Counted from the first letter of the stretch, positions 7,536-16,343 are shown. The stretch: DNA of 64,000 bases from Blastochloris tepida (GCF_003966715.1 NZ_AP018907.1:1166001-1230000); one strand, 5' to 3'. Numbers and translations are program-made. Notes: generated by a model not told the origin, from the sequence alone.

Positions 7536-9335
7536 TCACCCCATCCGGTAGCCGTGGCGCACCGAGCCCCAGTGCCGGCCCTGGATGCGGATCGGCACGT
7601 CGATCTCCTTGATCATCACCGTCTTGCCGCCGCCCATGTCGCGGGCATAGACCTGCAGCAGATAGGGCCGGGTGTTGCGCGCCGCGGCGAGGCCGGTGCG
7701 GTCGTCGAAATAGCGCCGGTTGCGGCAATTGGCGATGTTCCAGTCGCGCTCGCCTGGCCGCTGCGGCTGCGAATAGACCTTGTTGTGCACGGCCACGAAG
7801 GCGTTGCGGTCGCAGGTGATCGCGAAGGCGAGCGCGGGGTGCGAGGTCAGATACCGCTCCTGGATCGGCGGCAGGATCGCTTCGAGCACGCTTTGCGCCC
7901 GCGCGGTGAATTGCGGCGGGTCGGCCCCCGGCACCGGCGACACCGCATTGTCGAGCAGCGCCTCGATGGTGGTTTGGCCCCGCGCAATGGTGCTCTCGAA
8001 CGCGGCCTGAATTTCCTCCGCCATGGCGCGGGCCTGGGTGATCTCGGCCTCGTTCTCGGTGCGGATGATTGCGAGCTTGGCGTCGATGGCGCGCCGCACC
8101 TCGGCCGGTGTCCGGACGAACTGAAGGTGGAGGCCGAGGCCGGAGATGGCGACGACGCGGGCCGGCAGCCGGCCGATGCCGGCGAGGTCGAGCTCGCCCG
8201 CCGCGCCCTGGCGGAGGGCTGTCGCCGCGTCCGGCGCATTGGGCCGCAGCAGCACCCCGTCCTCGGAGAGATCGAGCGTGCGGCCGTCGATGGCGCGGCC
8301 GCCGGCGTCGAGCCGGGCGCTGAGGTCGCAGGGCAGGCGGTCGAAGCGGCGGCGGTCGCCGATCTCGTTGGTGCGCAGCACCACCACGAGGCGGGCGCGC
8401 AGCTTGTCGGCCAGCCCGGCGACACGGGCGCTGGCATCGTCGATATGGCGGGCGCGCTCGAAGATGCGGTTGGCGGCACCCTCGGACTCGGCGGCGCCGT
8501 CCGAGACGCGGGTGACGAAGGACGAGGTTTCGGCGGCGGTGCGCGACAGCTCGCCGGCCGTGGCGATCTGCTCCTCCACCGCGGCGGCAATGGCGGAAAA
8601 CACCGGGCGGATGGCGCCGATGGCGCCGGTGATGCGGTTCACCGCATCGATCGAGTTCGCCGCATCGGACTGCAGCCCGTCGATCTTGCGGGCGATCTCC
8701 TCGGTCGCCTTCTGGGTCTCGACCGACAGCGCCTTGACCTCCTGCGCCACCACAGCGAAGCCGCGGCCGGCGTCACCGGCACGGGCCGCCTCGATGGTGG
8801 CGTTGAGCGCCAGCAGGTTGGTCTGCTTGGCGATCGCGGCGATCAGCCCGACCACCTGGCCGATCTCGTTGGACGAGGTCTTCAGCCCGTCGACCGAGCG
8901 GCCGGCTTCGGCGGCGGCTTCGGTGGCCTGGGCGGTGAGCCGTCCGGCCTCGTCGACCTGCCGGCCGATCTCGCCGGAGGAGGCGGCCAGCTCCTCGGTG
9001 GCGGCGGCAAGCTGGCAGGCGTCGGCATTGGCCTTGCGGGCGAGGTCGGCGATGCGGCTGGAATGGTCGCGGATCTCGCCCAGCGCGTCGGTGGTGGCGC
9101 GCAGGCCGGCGCGCACCGTATCGGTGCCGGCGGTGACGTCGCCGATCAGCGCGGCAAGGTCCGCCTCCACCAGATCGAGCGCCTCGCGCATGCGGGCGAG
9201 GCGCGCCTCCATGCCGGCCGGCTCGGGCCCGGTTCCGCCGTCGGCTGCGGCGGGGTGGGCGACCGCGAGTTCAGGGGCTGCGACCTCGGGGAGAGCCGCG
9301 GCGGCGGACCGCCGTCGGAATGCGAGTTTCAGCAT
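7536..9335 (-). CDS. Soluble methyl-accepting chemotaxis protein with internal PilZ domain
   Basis: About 599 residues from ATG 9335. No membrane segment is visible, so it is a cytoplasmic chemoreceptor. The conserved signalling hairpin (KQTNLLALNATIEAARAGDAG, then RGFAVVAQEVKALS) lies in the N-terminal third. A PilZ-like domain follows (RRFDRLPCDLSARL, then DLSEDG), which in other proteins binds cyclic di-GMP. After a helical linker, the C-terminal domain (NKVYSQPQRPGERDWNIANC, then YLLQVYARD) resembles the ligand or redox-sensing end seen in many soluble rhizobial chemoreceptors. The order signalling-PilZ-sensor suggests c-di-GMP tunes taxis. It is transcribed convergently toward pioC and no che genes are nearby. 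The open frame extends to 9401 but those residues look non-coding. Confidence 0.85.
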   Translation of the reverse strand: MLKLAFRRRSAAAALPEVAAPELAVAHPAAADGGTGPEPAGMEARLARMREALDLVEADLAALIGDVTAGTDTVRAGLRATTDALGEIRDHSSRIADLARKANADACQLAAATEELAASSGEIGRQVDEAGRLTAQATEAAAEAGRSVDGLKTSSNEIGQVVGLIAAIAKQTNLLALNATIEAARAGDAGRGFAVVAQEVKALSVETQKATEEIARKIDGLQSDAANSIDAVNRITGAIGAIRPVFSAIAAAVEEQIATAGELSRTAAETSSFVTRVSDGAAESEGAANRIFERARHIDDASARVAGLADKLRARLVVVLRTNEIGDRRRFDRLPCDLSARLDAGGRAIDGRTLDLSEDGVLLRPNAPDAATALRQGAAGELDLAGIGRLPARVVAISGLGLHLQFVRTPAEVRRAIDAKLAIIRTENEAEITQARAMAEEIQAAFESTIARGQTTIEALLDNAVSPVPGADPPQFTARAQSVLEAILPPIQERYLTSHPALAFAITCDRNAFVAVHNKVYSQPQRPGERDWNIANCRNRRYFDDRTGLAAARNTRPYLLQVYARDMGGGKTVMIKEIDVPIRIQGRHWGSVRHGYRMG

Positions 9336-9490
9336 GGCTTGGCTCAATGCTTGGCTTGCGCGCGCGAAGCCCGGGCATGCGCCCGGTGGCCCGGCGAACA
9401 AGGTGGCGAACCAAGGTTAAAGCCGTCTTAGCGGTAGCCGTGTACGAGATGCTGCAGTGCGTGCCCGCCGGTCCGGCGGACACGCGACCG

Positions 9491-9571
9491 CTCCGACTCT
9501 TTGAGCCGTCGCATTCTCCTTCGCAAAATCGGTTTCCGCTTTTGCGGAGAATGCTCCTTGCGGAGAATGTT
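9491..9571. repeat. Repeat R1-related, partial copy
   Basis: Contains GAGCCGTCGCATTCTCCTTC, CGCAAAATCGGTTTCC and GCGGAGAATGCTC, matching the second half of R1. It lies between the chemoreceptor and gph. Confidence 0.65.
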
Positions 9572-10249
9572 TTAAGCCTTCGACAGCAGCTCGGCGATCG
9601 CCTGCGGCAGGGCGTCGTAATGGTCGATCAGCCGGTCGGCGCCGAGCGCCTGGGGCGGCACGTCGGTATAGCCGAAGCTCACCGCCACCACCGGCAGCGC
9701 GGCGTTGCGGGCGGTGGCGACGTCGGTCTTCGAATCGCCGACCATCACCGCCCGGCGCGGATCGCCGCCGGCCCCGGCGATGGCGCCGAGCAGGTGGCCG
9801 GGATCGGGCTTGCGCACCGGGAACGTGTCGTAGCCGGCCACCATGGCGAAGCGGTCGATCAGCTCAAGCTCGGTTAGGAGCTTGACCGACAGCGCGGTGA
9901 CCTTGTTGGTGCAGACGGCAAAGCGGAACCCCTCGGCCTCCAGCCGGTCGAGGGCTGCGATCACGCCGGGGAAGGGGCGCGACAGGCGCGAGATGCGCGC
10001 GGCGTAGGCCTCCACATAGTCGTCATAGATGCGTTCGAGCTCGGCGGGGTCGGTGTCGCGGCCAAGCTCGGCCAGGGCGCGGGCGATCAGCGGCTTGATG
10101 CCGGCGCCGACCAGCCGGCGGCCCTCGGCGACCGTCAGCGGCGGCAGGCCGAGGCCGGCCAGGGTGTCGGCCAGCACGTCGATCAGGTCGGGCAGCGTGT
10201 CGACAAGGGTTCCGTCAAGGTCGAAAACGGCGATCGGGGGCGCGGACAT
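9572..10249 (-). CDS. gph: Phosphoglycolate phosphatase, HAD family
   Basis: Start [20 protein letters not shown] at 10249 gives 225 residues and puts the HAD nucleophile motif DLDGT at residues 10-14, as usual; the frame is open to 10321. CTNKVT (motif II), the KPDP lysine (motif III) and [10 protein letters not shown] (motif IV) are all present. It dephosphorylates 2-phosphoglycolate produced by Rubisco oxygenation or DNA repair. It is divergent from rpiA. The gph-rpiA-DUF2059-gor grouping is seen in related Bradyrhizobium-type genomes. Confidence 0.9.
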   Translation of the reverse strand: MSAPPIAVFDLDGTLVDTLPDLIDVLADTLAGLGLPPLTVAEGRRLVGAGIKPLIARALAELGRDTDPAELERIYDDYVEAYAARISRLSRPFPGVIAALDRLEAEGFRFAVCTNKVTALSVKLLTELELIDRFAMVAGYDTFPVRKPDPGHLLGAIAGAGGDPRRAVMVGDSKTDVATARNAALPVVAVSFGYTDVPPQALGADRLIDHYDALPQAIAELLSKA

Positions 10250-10384
10250 CGGTTCATCCAGTTGGGGAGCGTTCCGTATCGCGGCTTGGCGGCGGCCTGT
10301 CCAGCCCGGCGTGGCCGTCACCGGCCGCGCGTGCTAAAGCCCGGCGCGCGCAAGGCGGGAACAACAAACGGGGAGGGGGAATTC

Positions 10385-11101
10385 ATGGCTGCCAACAGCG
10401 AGGCCCTTAAGCGCGCCGCGGCGGCGCGCGCGCTGGAGGAGGTCGAATCCGGCATGCGGCTCGGCCTCGGCACCGGCTCGACCGCCAACGCCTTCATCGA
10501 GCTGCTCGGCGAGCGGGTGCGCGGCGGGCTCGACGTGCGCTGCGTGCCGACCTCCGAGGCGACGGCGACGCTGGCCGGCCAGGTGGGAATCACGCTCGCC
10601 ACGCTCGACGACCTGCCTGAGCTTGACCTTACGGTCGACGGCGCCGACGAGATCGGCCCCGATCTGGCGCTGATCAAGGGCGGCGGCGGCGCGCTGCTGC
10701 GAGAGAAGATCGTGGCGGCCGCCTCCGGCGCCATGGTGGTGATCGCCGACAACGCCAAGCTGGTCGGCACGCTCGGCCGTTTCCCGCTGCCGATCGAGAT
10801 CGTGCCGTTCGGCGCGGAGGCGACGCGGCGCGCGGTTCTTCGCCTCGCCGAGGCGCAGGGTCTCGCCGGGGAAGTCCGGCTGCGGGCCAGGGATGGCCAC
10901 GTTTTCGTCACGGATGGGGGCCACTTCATCCTCGATGCAGGGTTCGGCGCCATTCCCGATCCGGCGGCGCTGGCTTGCGGGCTGGCCGGGATTCCCGGGG
11001 TGGCGGAGCACGGATTGTTCATAGGGCTGGCGACCAAGGCCATCGTTGCCGGAGACGGCGGCGTGCAGGTGCTGACGCGATCGGCCAACACGGAGTCTTG
11101 A
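10385..11101 (+). CDS. rpiA: Ribose-5-phosphate isomerase A
   Basis: 238 residues. Interconverts ribose-5-phosphate and ribulose-5-phosphate in the pentose phosphate and Calvin cycles. Conserved segments: [16 protein letters not shown] (phosphate loop), [20 protein letters not shown] (catalytic DGADE and KGGGG) and [12 protein letters not shown] 10385 is chosen because GGGGAGGGGGAATTC lies just upstream; the frame remains open further 5' over the gph promoter side. Two DUF2059 genes follow, the first after only 2 bp, which suggests co-transcription. Confidence 0.95.
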   Translation: MAANSEALKRAAAARALEEVESGMRLGLGTGSTANAFIELLGERVRGGLDVRCVPTSEATATLAGQVGITLATLDDLPELDLTVDGADEIGPDLALIKGGGGALLREKIVAAASGAMVVIADNAKLVGTLGRFPLPIEIVPFGAEATRRAVLRLAEAQGLAGEVRLRARDGHVFVTDGGHFILDAGFGAIPDPAALACGLAGIPGVAEHGLFIGLATKAIVAGDGGVQVLTRSANTES

Positions 11102-11103
11102 AG

Positions 11104-11640
11104 ATGCACATGCCCTCTCTGTCTGCGCACACCCTGCGAGGTGGGCTCGTCGCCCTCGGTCTGGCGATGGCCGCGCTGGCGCCGGTGACGCCGGCTGCCG
11201 CGCAGCAGGCGGCGGCCAAGCCGTCGGCGGCCCAGGTCCAGCTTGCGCGCGAGCTGATCGAGCTGAACGGCTCGCTGCGCGCCATCGACGACATGGTGCC
11301 GGCCTATCTCGATCAGGCCCGCAACATGTTCGTCGTCACCAATCCCGACCTCGCGGCGCCGCTGGCCGAGGTGGCGGCCAGCCTGCGGCCGGAATTCCTG
11401 GCCCAGCGCACCGAGGTGGTGGACGGCATCGCCAAGGCCTACGCCTCGCGCTTCACCGAGGCCGAGCTGCGCGAGCTGGTGACGTTCTACCAGTCGCCGA
11501 CCGGCAAGAAGTTCATCTCTGTGCTGCCGGCGGTGCTGCAGGACAGCTTCCAGCGCATGCAGGCCTGGAGCGCCAAGCTCTCCGAACAGATGGTGGCGCG
11601 GATGCGCGCCGAAATGCGCAAGAAGGGGCACGAGCTCTGA
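11104..11640 (+). CDS. DUF2059 periplasmic protein 1
   Basis: 178 residues. A signal peptide ends in VTPAAAQQ, then a helical DUF2059 domain with the hallmark FTEAELRELVTFYQSPTGKK. The family is exported, of unknown biochemical role, and in alphaproteobacteria often sits between rpiA and gor. Starts 2 bp after the rpiA stop, so it is translated from the same message. A paralogue follows immediately. Confidence 0.85.
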   Translation: MHMPSLSAHTLRGGLVALGLAMAALAPVTPAAAQQAAAKPSAAQVQLARELIELNGSLRAIDDMVPAYLDQARNMFVVTNPDLAAPLAEVAASLRPEFLAQRTEVVDGIAKAYASRFTEAELRELVTFYQSPTGKKFISVLPAVLQDSFQRMQAWSAKLSEQMVARMRAEMRKKGHEL

Positions 11641-11672
11641 GTGGTCCGCAGCGCAGCGAAGTCGAGGGAAAG

Positions 11673-12248
11673 ATGATGACTGTTCGCACACGCGTGTTCG
11701 CGGCGGCCGTGGCGTGCCTTGCCGTTGGGTGTCTTGCCGCGGGGTGTCTCGTCCCGGCGCCGGCTCTGGCCCAGCAGCCGGCGCAGCCCGCCAAGCCGGT
11801 GCAGCCGGCGCCGCCGCGCGATCCGCAGACGGTGGCGATCGCCCGCGACTATGCCCGCGTCGCCGAGTTGGCGGCCAGCCTGTCGCGTGCGCTGCCGGCG
11901 ATCTCCGAGCAGATCGTGCGCAATGTGCGCCAGCGGAACCCCGGCGCCAGCCAGGAGACGATGAACGCGTTCTCCGACGCGCTGTTCGAGGAGTTCCTGC
12001 TCAAGCGCGCGGCCGAGATCGAGGCGGCGGTGGTCGATGTGCTGCTCGACATCTACACCAAGGACGAGCTGATCGCGCTGAAGACCTTCTATTCGACGCC
12101 GACCGGCCAATCGATCATCAAGAAGCAGCCGCAGCTCGGCACAAGGATGCCGGAGGCGCTGCAGGAATGGACGCGCCGCACCGCGCCGGAGGCGGTGAAG
12201 GCCGCGGCCGCGCGGCTCAAGGCCTCGGGCAAGGATCTCAAGCTCTAA
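11673..12248 (+). CDS. DUF2059 periplasmic protein 2
   Basis: 191 residues with an N-terminal export segment (about 1-32) that carries a possible lipobox-like LAAGC around residue 25, then a Pro-rich linker and a second DUF2059 domain with YTKDELIALKTFYSTPTGQS. It is a diverged paralogue of the preceding gene with the same domain and a longer linker. It could be a lipoprotein; I rate that as possible only. The spacing to its neighbours (32 bp and 60 bp) fits one operon from rpiA to gor. Confidence 0.82.
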   Translation: MMTVRTRVFAAAVACLAVGCLAAGCLVPAPALAQQPAQPAKPVQPAPPRDPQTVAIARDYARVAELAASLSRALPAISEQIVRNVRQRNPGASQETMNAFSDALFEEFLLKRAAEIEAAVVDVLLDIYTKDELIALKTFYSTPTGQSIIKKQPQLGTRMPEALQEWTRRTAPEAVKAAAARLKASGKDLKL

Positions 12249-12271
12249 GGCGCGCTGCGGCGTGATCGGCG

Positions 12272-12291
12272 CGGCGCCCTTTTGGGCGCCG
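12272..12291 (+). promoter_or_regulatory. Perfect hairpin between DUF2059 gene 2 and gor
   Basis: CGGCGCCC, loop TTTT, GGGCGCCG. It lacks a T run, and sits 17 bp before the gor start. It may be a partial terminator or an RNA processing or stability element that sets gor expression. Confidence 0.4.
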
Positions 12292-12308
12292 TGCCCGTTG
12301 AGGTGAGC

Positions 12309-13673
12309 ATGTCCGAATTCGACGCCGATCTCTTCGTCATCGGGGCGGGCTCCGGTGGGGTCCGGGCGGCGCGCATTGCCGCCGGCTACGGCGCCAAGGT
12401 GATGGTGGCCGAGGAGTTCCGGGTCGGCGGCACCTGCGTCATCCGCGGCTGCGTGCCGAAGAAGCTGCTGGTCTATGCCGCGCGCTTCGCCCACGAGTTC
12501 GAGGACGCCGCCGCCTTCGGCTGGAGCCTCGGCGAGCCGGCGCACGACTGGGCGGCGCTGATCGCCGCCAAGGACCGCGAGATCGCCCGGCTGGAGAAGA
12601 TCTACCGCGCCAATCTGGAGCGGGCCGGCGTCACGGTGATTGCCGAGCGCGCGGTGTTCGCGGACGACCACACCGTCCTGCTCAAGGGCTCGGGCCGGCG
12701 CATCCGCGCCCGCCACATCCTGATCGCCACCGGCGCGCATCCGATCCGGCCGGTGTTTCCCGGCTGCGCGCTGGCCGCCACCTCCAACGAGGCGTTCGAT
12801 CTCGACCGCCTGCCGCGGCGGGTGGTGGTGCAGGGCGGCGGCTATATCGCGCTGGAATTCGCCGGCATCTTCAAGGGGCTCGGCGCCGAGGTGACCGTGG
12901 TCCACCGCGGCGAGCGGGTGCTGCGCGGCTTCGACGAGGATGTCCGGCTGGCGATCCAAAAGGAGATGAAGACGCGCGGCATTCGCTTCCGCCTCGGCGA
13001 GACCATCCGGGCGGCGGCGCGCGCGGATGCCGGCGTGCGGGTCGAGCTCGCCAGCGGCGACGACATCGAGGCCGACCTGCTGATGGCGGCGACCGGGCGC
13101 ATGCCCAACACCAGCGGGCTCGGCCTGGAGAACACCGGCGTGGCGCTCGACCCGCGCGGCGCGGTGGCGGTGGATGCGTTCTCGCGCACCAGCGTGCCGC
13201 ACATCTTCGCGGTCGGCGACGTCACCGGGCGCGTCGCGCTCACCCCCGTCGCCATCCGCGAGGGCCACGCGGTGGCCGACGCGCTGTTCGGCGGCCGGCG
13301 GGAGGCGGTCGACTACGGCGCCATCCCGACGGCGGTGTTCACCGAGCCGGAGATCGGCACCGTCGGCGCCACCGAGGCCGAGGCGCGGGCGGGCGGCGCG
13401 CCGATCGACATCTACAAGACCAGCTTCCGGCCGATGAAGGCGACGCTCTCCGGCCGCGAAAGCAAGGTGTTCATGAAGCTGGTGGTGGATGGCGCCACCG
13501 ACCGGGTGCTCGGCATCCACATCATCGGCGAGGCGGCGGCCGAAATGGTGCAGTGCCTCGCCATCGCGGTGAAGATGGGGGCGAAGAAGACCGACTTCGA
13601 CGCCACCATGGCGCTGCACCCCTCCGCCGCCGAGGAACTGGTGACGCTGCGCAGCAAGTGGCAGCCGGGATGA
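12309..13673 (+). CDS. gor: Glutathione-disulfide reductase
   Basis: 454 residues. NADPH-dependent flavoenzyme that reduces glutathione disulfide in the cytoplasm. FAD-binding GAGSGGVRAARIAAGYGAKV lies at the N-terminus. The redox-active disulfide is in GGTCVIRGCVPKK. The NADPH Rossmann motif is VVVQGGGYIALEFAGI, and FAD contact ATGRMPNT and the dimer-interface HPSAAEE complete the family pattern. ATG 12309 (MSEFDADLFVIG) is chosen over the open frame from 12282. It lies downstream of rpiA and the DUF2059 pair. Confidence 0.95.
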   Translation: MSEFDADLFVIGAGSGGVRAARIAAGYGAKVMVAEEFRVGGTCVIRGCVPKKLLVYAARFAHEFEDAAAFGWSLGEPAHDWAALIAAKDREIARLEKIYRANLERAGVTVIAERAVFADDHTVLLKGSGRRIRARHILIATGAHPIRPVFPGCALAATSNEAFDLDRLPRRVVVQGGGYIALEFAGIFKGLGAEVTVVHRGERVLRGFDEDVRLAIQKEMKTRGIRFRLGETIRAAARADAGVRVELASGDDIEADLLMAATGRMPNTSGLGLENTGVALDPRGAVAVDAFSRTSVPHIFAVGDVTGRVALTPVAIREGHAVADALFGGRREAVDYGAIPTAVFTEPEIGTVGATEAEARAGGAPIDIYKTSFRPMKATLSGRESKVFMKLVVDGATDRVLGIHIIGEAAAEMVQCLAIAVKMGAKKTDFDATMALHPSAAEELVTLRSKWQPG

Positions 13674-13702
13674 GGCTATTTCCTGCGCACCTGGAATGCG
13701 CG

Positions 13703-14230
13703 TCAGTCTCGCTCGCGGAGAATTGCATCCACCAGCTCGCGCGAGGCGGTCTCCAGCGTGGATGAACTGAGCCTGCACGATTGGGGCACGGCAAACCGGA
13801 TGAAGAACGGCATCATCCTGCGCGTGGCGGAAAGGTATATCCTCTCCGCAGCCGTTCTCGCATAGTAGACAAGCCGGGAATGGTATGAATTGTCCGGAAT
13901 GATCTCGCCATAGAGCGCGTCGACGATGGCGTATCCCTGGTTCCGGTATTGAGCCTCGATGATGCCCGGACCGGTGACGACAAGCAGCGAGAACGGAAAG
14001 CCGAAAATCGACTTGCCGCAGCCGGGAGCCTGCATCTCGACACCGGCCGCGGGCGACGCGACGATCGACGTCACGATGAGTGCTGCCGGCTCCGGGCCGA
14101 GCCTCGTCCCCGGCGGCAGGTCGAGCGCGGCCGTCAATTTGGGGCGGCGGAGGTCGTCGGCGAGCTTGCTCGACAGTCCGGCGATGGCGGCAAGCGCAAT
14201 GGCAGCGGCGGCAAATATCCGCGCAGTCAT
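13703..14230 (-). CDS. Exported protein coupled to the exosortase
   Basis: 175 residues. An N-terminal hydrophobic segment (MTARIFAAAAIALAAIAGLS) indicates export or anchoring; the rest is soluble, with single Cys at CGKS and QSCRLSS. Its ATG overlaps the stop of the upstream exosortase by 4 bp, so the two are translationally coupled. The position is that of the EpsI-type partner proteins often adjacent to or fused with exosortases, and the size is similar, but I cannot claim homology from sequence alone. Function is unknown; a role in maturing the exosortase substrate is an inference. Confidence 0.65.
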   Translation of the reverse strand: MTARIFAAAAIALAAIAGLSSKLADDLRRPKLTAALDLPPGTRLGPEPAALIVTSIVASPAAGVEMQAPGCGKSIFGFPFSLLVVTGPGIIEAQYRNQGYAIVDALYGEIIPDNSYHSRLVYYARTAAERIYLSATRRMMPFFIRFAVPQSCRLSSSTLETASRELVDAILRERD

Positions 14231-15081
14231 GTCCCGGGGACCGGAGACGGGCGGACCAGCAGATATGTTGCGACGAGCGCGCCCATCAGCCCGATCGAAT
14301 AGAGTTTGACGCCGAGCCCGTCGTGCCAGAACTCGTAATACGCCCCGGATTGGGCCATCAGGCCGATCCGGGTCAGGTTGAAGACAATGGTGATGCCTGC
14401 CATGGCCAGGAACAACGGAACATCCGAACGGGAAATGGTCAGCTTCTCGATCGTCAGCAGCGACAGGCACAGCAGCATCGAGAAGGTGAGGTTGTGGAAC
14501 GAGGAGCATGGCACCTCGATGAAGATGGCGTGACCGTTCGATGCGACGATCATGTCGCCATCGCGGGCGAAGTCGCCGAACAGCGACAGCAGGTGGCCGA
14601 CGAGGCTGGCTTCGAAGGCCAGCGCGAGCGGCAGGATGAGGCGGAACAGGAGTGGGCCGAACGTCTCGTAGGACGCCAGGGCCAGGAGGAGCTGGCCTGC
14701 CGCCGCCAGCCGCGCATCCTTGCGGAACGAGAAAGACAGCCCGACCGCCGCCATCGCGAGACTGGCGACGTGAAGCGAGGCGAGCGCGATCGGAAAGCTC
14801 GCGGCGGCCAGCAGCCAGTCGTCGCGAGCCGTCAGCAGGACGTCGTCGCGAAACCGCTGGATCACGACAAACAGGGCGGTGAGGGCGACCAGTTCACCGG
14901 CGCCGACTGCCGCCGCATCGACCAGGAAATTGGCGACCTCGATCGAGTCGGCGACCTTCTGACCGCGCGGCCAGGCCACCGCGACAGCAACGCAGCACAG
15001 GAAAAGCAACAGAAGATGCCTGTCGCGACACAAGCTGCCGCGCAGGGTGCTGTTGCTGGGACGTCCGCTCCACTCGATCAC
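14227..15081 (-). CDS. Exosortase/archaeosortase-family transpeptidase
   Basis: 284 residues with many hydrophobic membrane segments. The catalytic triad of exosortases is visible in order: Cys192 (EVPCSSFHN), Arg238 (FNLTRIGLM) and His253 (EFWHDGLG). Exosortases cut a C-terminal sorting signal (short motif, membrane helix, basic tail) on exported proteins and are thought to join them to a surface carrier. The start is GTG 15081; no strong ribosome site is visible. It is coupled to the downstream partner. The small gene at 15448-15681 upstream on the same strand encodes a protein with just such a sorting signal, so this appears to be a dedicated system. The subfamily is uncertain. Confidence 0.85.
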   Translation of the reverse strand: MIEWSGRPSNSTLRGSLCRDRHLLLLFLCCVAVAVAWPRGQKVADSIEVANFLVDAAAVGAGELVALTALFVVIQRFRDDVLLTARDDWLLAAASFPIALASLHVASLAMAAVGLSFSFRKDARLAAAGQLLLALASYETFGPLLFRLILPLALAFEASLVGHLLSLFGDFARDGDMIVASNGHAIFIEVPCSSFHNLTFSMLLCLSLLTIEKLTISRSDVPLFLAMAGITIVFNLTRIGLMAQSGAYYEFWHDGLGVKLYSIGLMGALVATYLLVRPSPVPGT

Positions 15082-15137
15082 GGCAAGACTGGGTCATTTC
15101 GGCCGCGGTGGCGGCGGCCGCTGAAATTGAACTGCCA

Positions 15138-15230
15138 CTGTATTGATTTGAGCCGCGGCTGTATTGATTTGAACCGCGGCTGTCTTGGTTTGAATCGCGG
15201 CTGTATTTTTTTGATCGCGACTGTATTGAC
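15138..15230. repeat. About 4.5 copies of a 21-bp tandem repeat
   Basis: Unit CCGCGGCTGTATTGATTTGAA with drift toward the right end, in the gap between the exosortase gene and its likely substrate gene. Such an array upstream of a start can change length by slippage and affect expression. The minus-strand frame through it reads repeats of NTAAVQI but the rest of that frame is not protein-like. Confidence 0.75.
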
Positions 15231-15447
15231 CGGGTCTTGTCCCGGTCATCCACGTCTTTGTTTTCAAAGGTGTTGCAGGCCATGGAGGTCCGCGAGAGGC
15301 GGAGTCATGCCGTCTGCTCAGGCTCGTGGTCTGCTCAGGCTCGGTTGCAGGCGCAGGCGAAATCACGCGGCCTGCGCAAGCTCGGTTGCAGCTTCGGGCA
15401 AGACGGTTCCCGGGGGCACGGACGTTCACGGTCAGCGACGTTCGCGA

Positions 15448-15681
15448 TCAGTTCTTGCCCTTGCGGCGAAGCGCGACGACCGTCGCAACCCCAGCCATGG
15501 CCAGACCGATGAGGCCGATGTCGATGTCGGGACCGGGCGCGCCGCGAGGATGACCGTGAGAACGGTCATGCGAGCGATCATGATGACGGTCCGGATTGCC
15601 CGGATGAAAGCCCCACGCGCCCGCTGGCGAAACCAGCGCCAAGTTGAGGAGCAAGCAGAGTACCAAGGAACTTCTAGCCAT
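15448..15681 (-). CDS. Small exosortase substrate with His-rich peptide and PDIDIG sorting signal
   Basis: 77 residues. The signal peptide MARSSLVLCLLLNLALVSPAGA (1-22) is followed by a His/Asp/Arg-rich stretch of about 25 residues with DRSH repeats (HHDRSHDRSHGH). A C-terminal tripartite signal follows: the PGPDIDIG motif (49-56), a membrane helix (57-71) and the RRKGK tail. This matches the plan of exosortase sorting signals and resembles the VPEID-CTERM type in having an acidic E/D-I-D core. It lies upstream of an exosortase on the same strand, separated by a 366-bp gap with the tandem repeat. The mature peptide could bind metal; that is an inference. ATG 15681 is the last start that keeps an intact signal peptide. 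Confidence 0.75.
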   Translation of the reverse strand: MARSSLVLCLLLNLALVSPAGAWGFHPGNPDRHHDRSHDRSHGHPRGAPGPDIDIGLIGLAMAGVATVVALRRKGKN

Positions 15682-16001
15682 GATTGACGGCTCCCAGCTA
15701 ATGACGGTTGAATTTCTAGCCAGCTCAATTTCTGGTGTCAATCGGTTGCAACTCTTAGGTAATACAATCGATCGCAACCTAGCGAGGGTGACACGCGCGC
15801 AAAAAGGAGTCCTTTGGTGTCGCAGCGGAAGGTAAGCCGGCAATGCTTCGCGCCGCCGGCACCAGCGTCGATAGGCGTCCCTGCCAAAGCCGAGTCCTGT
15901 CAAAGGGATCGGCGCACCTCTTCAGGATTTGAGTCATCGGCGACTGCTGTCGTTCCTGCAGATCCCGTGGAACTGCATGAACGCGTCGCAAGACATTGAC
16001 G

Positions 16002-16130
16002 TGACACCAACGGCCCCAAACGCTGACGCGTGGGGCCGTTGACTCTCGCGGATCTTCGTTCGGGAAAGCAGAGATTTCGCGAAAATCCGCGACCGGAACC
16101 AACGTGCCGCGTTCGCGGCTGTTGGTATGA
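16002..16130. repeat. Dispersed repeat R4, copy 1
   Basis: Ends carry inverted CACCAACGGCC and GTTGGTATGA arms with an inner TTTCGCGAAAATCCGCGACC block. An inverted copy lies at 45710-45838. Confidence 0.75.
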
Positions 16131-16236
16131 CGCCTTCCGGTGGGCCGGGCCGGACACCACATCTGCGGAAAAGGCGCCAAGTTCCTTGCCGGCCACACTT
16201 AATGTGTTCTGCCTGGACGGCGCCGCGGCGGAGACC

Positions 16237-16343
16237 GCTCCAGGGCATCCGATCCGACTGCATCGGATCGGATGCCCTAAGCTCTTGAGTTGTCGCATTC
16301 TCTTTCGCAAAACCGGCATCCACTTTTGCGGAGAATGCTCTAA
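16237..16343 (+). repeat. Dispersed repeat R1, copy 3
   Basis: GATCCGACTGCATCGGATCGG dyad, then CGCAAAACCGGCATCCAC and GCGGAGAATGCTC, in the same orientation as 991-1094. Confidence 0.8.

Noticed and set aside
15138..15230. Possible CRISPR array
   Set aside because: Repeat units adjoin directly without unique spacers. The same applies to the arrays near 43838 and 48092. No cas genes in the window.
15094..15429. 111-codon minus frame containing repeated NTAAVQI-type units
   Set aside because: It is the translation of the 21-bp tandem repeat; the rest of the frame has no protein character or ribosome site.
14080..15687. 535-codon plus frame opposite the exosortase
   Set aside because: Antisense to the exosortase triad and its partner. 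It is Arg/Gln-rich without motifs.
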